From NCBI GenBank assembly GCA_025981625.1, contig JAICXF010000001.1, forward strand, positions 6,348-70,347: 64,000 nucleotides of DNA, read 5' to 3'. The notes under the pieces were generated by a model, which was not told the DNA's origin, searched no databases, and worked only from the letters and a program-made list of their open reading frames with translations. The translations under genes were made by a program, and so were the position numbers. Positions within the stretch are counted from its first letter, which is position 1. Each line of letters opens with the position of its first letter. This DNA is from Sphingomonas sp. GTDB taxonomy: Bacteria > Pseudomonadota > Alphaproteobacteria > Sphingomonadales > Sphingomonadaceae. This document shows, in pieces, positions 59,703-64,000 of the stretch.

Positions 59703-61292
59703 TTATTGGACGCCGTGCTGATCAAGCCAAGCGATCGTCGCAGGCCACACGTACTTGATCGCCTGCTTCCGAACAGAACCTTCATCGTTTCTTGCGCGTG
59801 GATCGGCACCAGCGCGCAATAGAATGACCGCCACGCGATCGTCGTCGGTAGCTAGAACCGGCGTCGTTCCATCCTTCGTCCGGGCATTAGCATTGGCGCC
59901 GCGATTAAGAAGAAGTTGAGCGAGTTCGGGCGAGTCGCAGCCCATCAGCGCCGTCCATCCGAGGTTATCGCGCGCCTCCAGCGGAACACCAAGTGCGATC
60001 AGTGTATGCGCCATTTCCATCATCTTTTCTGGGTGATCCTCGCAGGACGCGCCGCTACCCCGAAGCCGAGTGAGAGCCGTTCCATTATCGCTCACGATGT
60101 GGGGGTCAGCGCCGTTCGCGACCAATGTGCGCGCGATTTTTGCGCTACAGCCGACATCACTGAAGGCGCTCGTTATGGATGAGCGCGGCGTCGCGGCCAG
60201 CACTTTGCGCTCGCTCAGTTCGGCGAACAGAGCTTCATTCCCTTTATTTGCCGCCACTTGGACCAACGTCGTTCCGACAGTTGCCTCGCCTACCTTTGCA
60301 TCGAGCGGGACACCCCTTTCAACGAGGCCGATGAGGAATGCCTCAGTGTGCGGAGATGAACGATAGTCGTTGAGCTTCTGGACAGCGGCTATTGCAAGCT
60401 TCGCGCCTGCCCCCGATCGATAATTGAAATGCGCGGCATCCAGCTCGGCAAGAGTTTGCTCGTCGCCATTTACCCAGCGTGCTGTGCCGGCAGCCTCGTC
60501 AACGGCATCTTCCAGATCGCGCACTTCCTGAGGCATGCCCGCCATTGTACCGATGTAGTCGGTAACGGACTTGCTCGCGCTTCCGACTCTCACCGTCAGC
60601 TTTTGGGTTGAGGCGTCGGTCGCGCCGTAAGAATATTCGTTTTGGAGTCCGAAGAAATGCGCTGCCTGGAAGCGGTCCAACAACTTTGCGACGATCAGGG
60701 GATCGATGCGCGCAGTATGGGGCCCAGGCAGCAGTACATTGTGTCCATTGTACTCAAGATGCACCTCAGCTGCCGATCCCCTGAAATGGTCGTTGCCGGT
60801 ATCAAATTGGACCAGACCATCGCCCCGCACGGTTAGCCGGTAGTCGGGACAAGTGCCGTAACATGCGCTCCGCTCAAGCGTGATTGAGGTTTCAGCCGGT
60901 TCGCCCTTCGGAAATGGAATGGAAGCATCGGCTGGAATCGGAGATTTGCGGTAATCTACGTTGACCCTGCCGACGGCGTTCACGGGCTTGCCGTCAAATA
61001 TCTGAGGGCGAAATTTCCATTTTCGCACGGCCGCTAACGCGGGCGCAGGATCGAGCTTTTGATAATTGTCCGTTGCCTCCGCCTTGATCACGTTGCCGGC
61101 TGTGTCGATCGTCACGAGCACTGTGAAGTCGCCGAAGCTTGCTTCTTTGCCGAATACGGTCGTCCCTCCGCTGACGCGCTGATCGTCCAACGTGTATATG
61201 CCGACCGTCGGCGCCGAATTAGCTGCGCAAGACCTGTCGACGAGCACGACGGAAACCAACAGCCACGATTTCAGAAGCACGCCAGCTTTCAT
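59703..61292 (-). CDS. Secreted TonB-like/DUF6438/ankyrin-repeat protein
   Basis: The 529-residue protein has a signal (GVLLKSWLLVSVVLVDRSCA), a TonB C-terminal-like domain (VLVTIDTAGNVIKAEATDNY, AVRKWKFRPQIFDGKPV), a DUF6438 domain (ITLERSACYGTCPDYRLTV), and four or more ankyrin repeats near the C-terminus (LARTLVANGADPHIVSDNG, LGWTALMGCDSPELAQLLLN). It is probably periplasmic or surface-exposed. Codon use and base composition look less GC-rich than neighbours, suggesting transfer. ATG 61292 is chosen, with CGGGGG at good distance. Confidence 0.75.
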   Translation of the reverse strand: MKAGVLLKSWLLVSVVLVDRSCAANSAPTVGIYTLDDQRVSGGTTVFGKEASFGDFTVLVTIDTAGNVIKAEATDNYQKLDPAPALAAVRKWKFRPQIFDGKPVNAVGRVNVDYRKSPIPADASIPFPKGEPAETSITLERSACYGTCPDYRLTVRGDGLVQFDTGNDHFRGSAAEVHLEYNGHNVLLPGPHTARIDPLIVAKLLDRFQAAHFFGLQNEYSYGATDASTQKLTVRVGSASKSVTDYIGTMAGMPQEVRDLEDAVDEAAGTARWVNGDEQTLAELDAAHFNYRSGAGAKLAIAAVQKLNDYRSSPHTEAFLIGLVERGVPLDAKVGEATVGTTLVQVAANKGNEALFAELSERKVLAATPRSSITSAFSDVGCSAKIARTLVANGADPHIVSDNGTALTRLRGSGASCEDHPEKMMEMAHTLIALGVPLEARDNLGWTALMGCDSPELAQLLLNRGANANARTKDGTTPVLATDDDRVAVILLRAGADPRARNDEGSVRKQAIKYVWPATIAWLDQHGVQ

Positions 61293-61361
61293 ACTCATCC
61301 CCCGCTTGAACGTGACGGCTTCCGAGGGACTGAGCAAGGGAGGATCGTCGCAGCACTGCAC

Positions 61362-61750
61362 CGCTAACGTTGGCCCGGAGGCGTGGGCTGGCGCGATCTT
61401 CGTGATCGCCGTGACTTATTTTTGGGCGCTGCCAGACCCTCGTGATCTACGGTCGCGTGGCGCTGCGCGAACGCTCTTGCGAGACCAAGTTGATTTTCAC
61501 AGCTTAGGCGCATGCCGGGCTGCAAAGGGTAGCGGGTCTCGCCTGTCTTTCGGTTGAAAGCCAGAAAACAGGCAATCTCCTTAATCGGTGGTTACAACCG
61601 CATCGGTCCTCCGCTACCATCTTCGCCAGCCTGGATTATCCACAGGAATCCGCGTCAACGGCTGTTAGTGCTCTGTCCCAATGGGGGATAACCGCCAAAA
61701 CACGCTGGCCAAAGCCGCGTACGAAACTAATTCAGGTTTGCGAAGTTAAC
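61362..61750. other. 388-base non-coding region with DnaA boxes and CtrA-like sites
   Basis: No supported gene lies here. It holds a perfect DnaA box TTATCCACA at 61638-61646; its reverse complement TGTGGATAA is at 61752-61760; GGGGGATAA at 61683-61691 is a two-mismatch box. TTAA-N7-TTAC (61581-61595) and TTAA-N7-ATAA (61746-61760) are near-matches to the CtrA site TTAA-N7-TTAA, the latter overlapping a DnaA box. See the separate finding for interpretation. Confidence 0.5.
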
Positions 61751-62095
61751 GTGTGGATAACGCTGGCTGGACGGGACTTGGGCAACGCATTGATCTTATT
61801 GGCCGCTGCAGCTGCTGGGATTTACCAGCCACAACCGGTCATGACCGTCAGCAGCGGCAAGTCGCTGAGCGCCTTCGGTTCCTGTTTTGCCGACGCGCAG
61901 GAGCGTTCGGGACAGCCTTGGGCGTTCGTTGCCGCCGATCATGGCGGCTCCTTCACCAATGAGGGCGCGGCGAAGCACGCTGCCGCCTACCGGCTCCAGA
62001 TCAGCAATTCGGGTGGCGCGAACCAGCTGCGGCTCTACGTTGATCCGAACAGCAACACGAGCGCGCTCGTCACGATGGTCGCACAATGTCGATAA
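61751..62095 (+). CDS. Small hypothetical protein
   Basis: A 114-residue frame whose body, VMTVSSGKSLSAFGSCFADA and GQPWAFVAADHGGSFTNEGA, resembles a small family seen in sphingomonads without known function. Start is uncertain: GTG 61751 overlaps a DnaA box, TTG 61778 gives a short hydrophobic signal (ALILLAAAAAGIYQPQPV), and ATG 61838 omits it. Its stop overlaps the next gene by about ten bases. Two cysteines, near the middle and end, could form a disulfide if exported. Confidence 0.5.
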   Translation: MWITLAGRDLGNALILLAAAAAGIYQPQPVMTVSSGKSLSAFGSCFADAQERSGQPWAFVAADHGGSFTNEGAAKHAAAYRLQISNSGGANQLRLYVDPNSNTSALVTMVAQCR

Positions 62096-62772
62096 GCGTG
62101 GCCGCACCTGCACCCGCGATGAACATCGCGACTCGTCGCAACATGATCGTCGCAGCACTCGTGGCGATCGCCGTTGTGATCGCCCTTGGCCTCGGCATTG
62201 CCGCCCGGCCCGATCTTGCCAACATGGTCGGCGACACGGTGTCACAGGGTGTGAAGAGCGGCGTCCAGGGGATCAAGACAGTAGCCGCCATGATGGCCGA
62301 ACGCTCGCCGGGCGAGCGGGCCAAAGGCGCGCTTGCGAGCCTTAAGCACAAGCGGGCTCCAGCGCTCCACGAGCGGGCGCTTCCGAAGGTGCGCCGACCA
62401 TCTCCTCCGATTAACCCGCTGACCGCCTTATTGATTCCGCCGCCGAGCCCGCCGGTCGCTCCTGTCGCGCCAGTCCCGCTGTACGATTTGGTCGCTGGAC
62501 CGCCGGTTATCGTTCCCCCCGTGACGGGCACGACCGGAGGAGGTGGCGGTGGCACGATCGGAGGTCCTCCGTCCTTCACTGAAATCCCGCCGCCGGGCGG
62601 CGGTGGGGGCGGCGTGTTCGTTCCGCCCACCACCACCACCCAACAGGTGCCGCCGCCGACTTCAGCAGTGCCCGAGCCGGGGACCTGGGCCATGATGCTT
62701 CTCGGTTTCGGCTTCATGGGCCTGACGCTTCGTCGAGACCGTCGCCGCCTTGCTTTGGCGACGTCGGACTGA
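62086..62772 (+). CDS. PEPxxWA-CTERM protein, Pro/Gly-rich
   Basis: The 228-residue protein has an N-terminal helix (MIVAALVAIAVVIALGLGI), a long proline- and glycine-rich low-complexity middle, and a C-terminal PEPxxWA-CTERM sorting signal, VPEPGTWAMMLLGFGFMG, followed by an Arg-rich tail. Such signals are recognised by exosortase, which is not in the window. It may be a surface or matrix protein. ATG 62119 is an alternative start. The following gene begins directly after its stop. Confidence 0.8.
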   Translation: MSISVAAPAPAMNIATRRNMIVAALVAIAVVIALGLGIAARPDLANMVGDTVSQGVKSGVQGIKTVAAMMAERSPGERAKGALASLKHKRAPALHERALPKVRRPSPPINPLTALLIPPPSPPVAPVAPVPLYDLVAGPPVIVPPVTGTTGGGGGGTIGGPPSFTEIPPPGGGGGGVFVPPTTTTQQVPPPTSAVPEPGTWAMMLLGFGFMGLTLRRDRRRLALATSD

Positions 62773-63447
62773 ATGATGAAAGCGGGGGCGGCGGCGATCA
62801 CCTGCGCCGTGCTGGCTGGGGCAGCGGCTCTCTGGGCGTGGAGTCCGCTGACTTCGCGAACCGTGGCCAAGCCCGCTCGCGTGCCGCAGGTTCAATCCGT
62901 CGGCACCAAGACCACGGAAATCTCCGATGCCGGCATTCCGAAACAGGGACGCCTGTTCCTCACGAAAGACCAGCTCGCCCAGGCGATTGCGAGCGGAACC
63001 TTGGACCGTCCCGTCAAGTCGCTCCTCGCGGTCCAGCGGCCGCTCTATTTTGGCGACTATCAATGGAACGACCGCGGAGTCCCCGCGGGGCCGACCTGGA
63101 TTCGCGTGGACCTCGGCTCCCAGCTCGTCTCGGTTTTTCGGGCGGGACATGAGATCGGGACGGCGGTGATCGTCTATGGCGGCGACAACAAGGAAACGCC
63201 GGTCGGCAGACTTCACGTGCTTGCCAAGAACAGGGATCACCGATCCTCGCTCTACGATGCCGAAATGCCTTACACGCTCCGGTTGACCAACGACGGCGTA
63301 TCGATCCACGCCAGCGCTGTGCGGTGGGGCGCCGCGACCCACGGGTGCATCGGTGTGCCGACCGGTTTCGCGGAGCGCCTGTTCGACGCGGCGAGGGTCG
63401 GGGACGAGGTCGTCATTGTTCCCGGGGGCGCTCACCACACAGCCTAA
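62773..63447 (+). CDS. L,D-transpeptidase family protein (YkuD domain)
   Basis: The 224-residue protein has an N-terminal anchor (AAAITCAVLAGAAALWAW), and a YkuD domain with LGSQLVSVFRAGHEIGTAVI, GGDNKETPVGRLHVL, SIHASAV and THGCIGVP, the catalytic Cys with its His. It would cross-link peptidoglycan or attach proteins to it. It starts at ATG 62773 right after the PEP-CTERM stop (TGAATG), so the two are likely co-expressed. A second ATG follows directly. Confidence 0.85.
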   Translation: MMKAGAAAITCAVLAGAAALWAWSPLTSRTVAKPARVPQVQSVGTKTTEISDAGIPKQGRLFLTKDQLAQAIASGTLDRPVKSLLAVQRPLYFGDYQWNDRGVPAGPTWIRVDLGSQLVSVFRAGHEIGTAVIVYGGDNKETPVGRLHVLAKNRDHRSSLYDAEMPYTLRLTNDGVSIHASAVRWGAATHGCIGVPTGFAERLFDAARVGDEVVIVPGGAHHTA

Positions 63448-63523
63448 CTGCGGCGTTAACCATATGTCGTAACGGCCGTCGAACCACGGCGGAGCTACGC
63501 ACGCGTTTCGAAAGAGACGGTCC

Positions 63524-64000
63524 GTGCTGGCAAAGAGATTCCTTCCTGTTGTCCTGTCGCTGTGCAGTCCGCTGTTGATTGGCGGGACGGCAGTACGCGC
63601 CGATTTCGACCAGCGCTTGCTCGTGGCACACAATCAAGAGCGTGCGGACATGGGGATTGCGCCGCTTGCCTGGAACGACAGCCTCGCCGCCGACGCGCGG
63701 GTGTGGGCGAAAGAGCTCGCGGTGACCGGCCGCTTCGAACATTCGCCGGACGAGCCCGGCAAGCCAATCGAAGGTGAGAATCTGTGGGCGGGCACCCCGC
63801 GCGCATTCTCACCCGAAGCCATGGTCCATCTGTGGGCGGCGGAAAAGAGCGATTACCGCCCAGGCACTTTCCCGAACAACAGCCGCTCGGGCGATGTCGA
63901 ACGGGTCGGCCATTACACCCAGATGATCTGGCGCGCCTCGCGACAGGTGGGTTGCGCCACCGCTGTAGGCGCGAACGAGGAATTCCTCGTCTGCCGCTAC
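63524..64000 (+). CDS. CAP/SCP domain protein (3' end beyond the window)
   Basis: The frame is open from GTG 63524 to the last base, 159 codons. It has a signal (FLPVVLSLCSPLLIGGTAVRA) and a CAP domain: LLVAHNQERADMGIAPLAWN, then ENLWAG, GHYTQMIWRASRQVGCATAV, with the conserved His and Glu residues. CAP proteins are secreted and their bacterial role is unclear, often linked to sporulation or cell wall. AAGAGACGG lies before the GTG. It follows the L,D-transpeptidase by 76 bases. Confidence 0.85.
   Translation, partial: MLAKRFLPVVLSLCSPLLIGGTAVRADFDQRLLVAHNQERADMGIAPLAWNDSLAADARVWAKELAVTGRFEHSPDEPGKPIEGENLWAGTPRAFSPEAMVHLWAAEKSDYRPGTFPNNSRSGDVERVGHYTQMIWRASRQVGCATAVGANEEFLVCRY

Noticed and set aside
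59549..62000. Integrated mobile element at tRNA-Met
   Set aside because: No integrase, transposase or direct repeat of the tRNA 3' end could be found; the region is only noted for composition.
62520..62660. Tandem repeat or CRISPR-like array in the Gly/Pro-rich stretch
   Set aside because: The repeats are simple GGC/CCG codon runs inside a protein-coding frame, with no regular spacers.

Overview
The window reads as core chromosome of a GC-rich alphaproteobacterium, most likely a sphingomonad (Sphingomonas/Sphingomicrobium type). Supporting signs are the pckA // chvI-chvG-hprK-rapZ-EIIA(Man)-ptsH locus, CckA, a C-terminal-domain-only HPr kinase, a PEPxxWA-CTERM protein, a DUF3775 protein, and short dispersed palindromic repeats. 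The assignment rests on gene content and protein sequence features; no rRNA is present to confirm it. The window starts inside rmuC and ends inside a CAP-domain gene.

Layout. 1-5.9 kb: rmuC tail; a minus-strand SpoU rRNA methylase with a coupled lipoprotein; then the minus-strand regulatory operon chvI-chvG-hprK-rapZ-EIIA-ptsH, in which every junction overlaps. 5.9-8.3 kb: the divergent pckA gene with a good sigma70 promoter and a LacI-type palindrome, then a small conserved unknown gene with a hairpin against its start codon. 8.3-13.8 kb: NfeD/SPFH membrane pair, CoA-ester lyase, guaB, RsmB-type methyltransferase, TPR protein. 13.8-19.4 kb: lptD-surA-pdxA-rsmA, the order known from E. coli, on the minus strand. 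19.4-30.3 kb: pepA-holC-ndk, a membrane protein, cardiolipin synthase, purM-purN-mmcQ, a DUF2066-like protein with a DnaA-related Hda protein, an I78 inhibitor and RNase D. 30.4-37.4 kb: aspS, a degenerate PPK2 homologue, greB, slt, dapA, smpB, DUF2062. 37.5-47.7 kb: cckA with a FATGUY-like response regulator, a lipase-like hydrolase, clpX, an L,D-transpeptidase, lon, hup. 47.7-49.9 kb: tRNA-Val, a Crp/Fnr regulator, tRNA-His and a Leu/Glu-family dehydrogenase. 49.9-54.7 kb: cytochrome c maturation operon ccmCDEFGHI without ccmAB. 54.7-59.6 kb: ald, kup, two small genes, DUF3775, tRNA-Met. 59.6-64 kb: the most accessory-looking part: a TonB-like/DUF6438/ankyrin protein, an intergenic stretch with DnaA boxes, a PEP-CTERM protein, a second L,D-transpeptidase and a CAP-domain protein.

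How it fits together. The regulatory PTS proteins have no sugar permease here. With HPr kinase, RapZ and the ChvGI envelope-stress system in one operon, next to the gluconeogenic gene pckA, they look like a carbon/envelope control unit. LptD/SurA, Slt, two L,D-transpeptidases, Cls and the PEP-CTERM protein concern the envelope. ClpX, Lon and SmpB concern protein quality control. CckA, ClpX and the Hda-like protein concern cell-cycle and replication control. No prophage, transposase, CRISPR array or complete defence system was seen. The most unusual items are the PPK2 homologue lacking its nucleotide-binding residues, the DnaA-box/CtrA-like intergenic region near 61.6-61.8 kb, the hairpin at the start codon at 7.8 kb, and the hydrolase whose membrane segment has no standard start codon in front of it.
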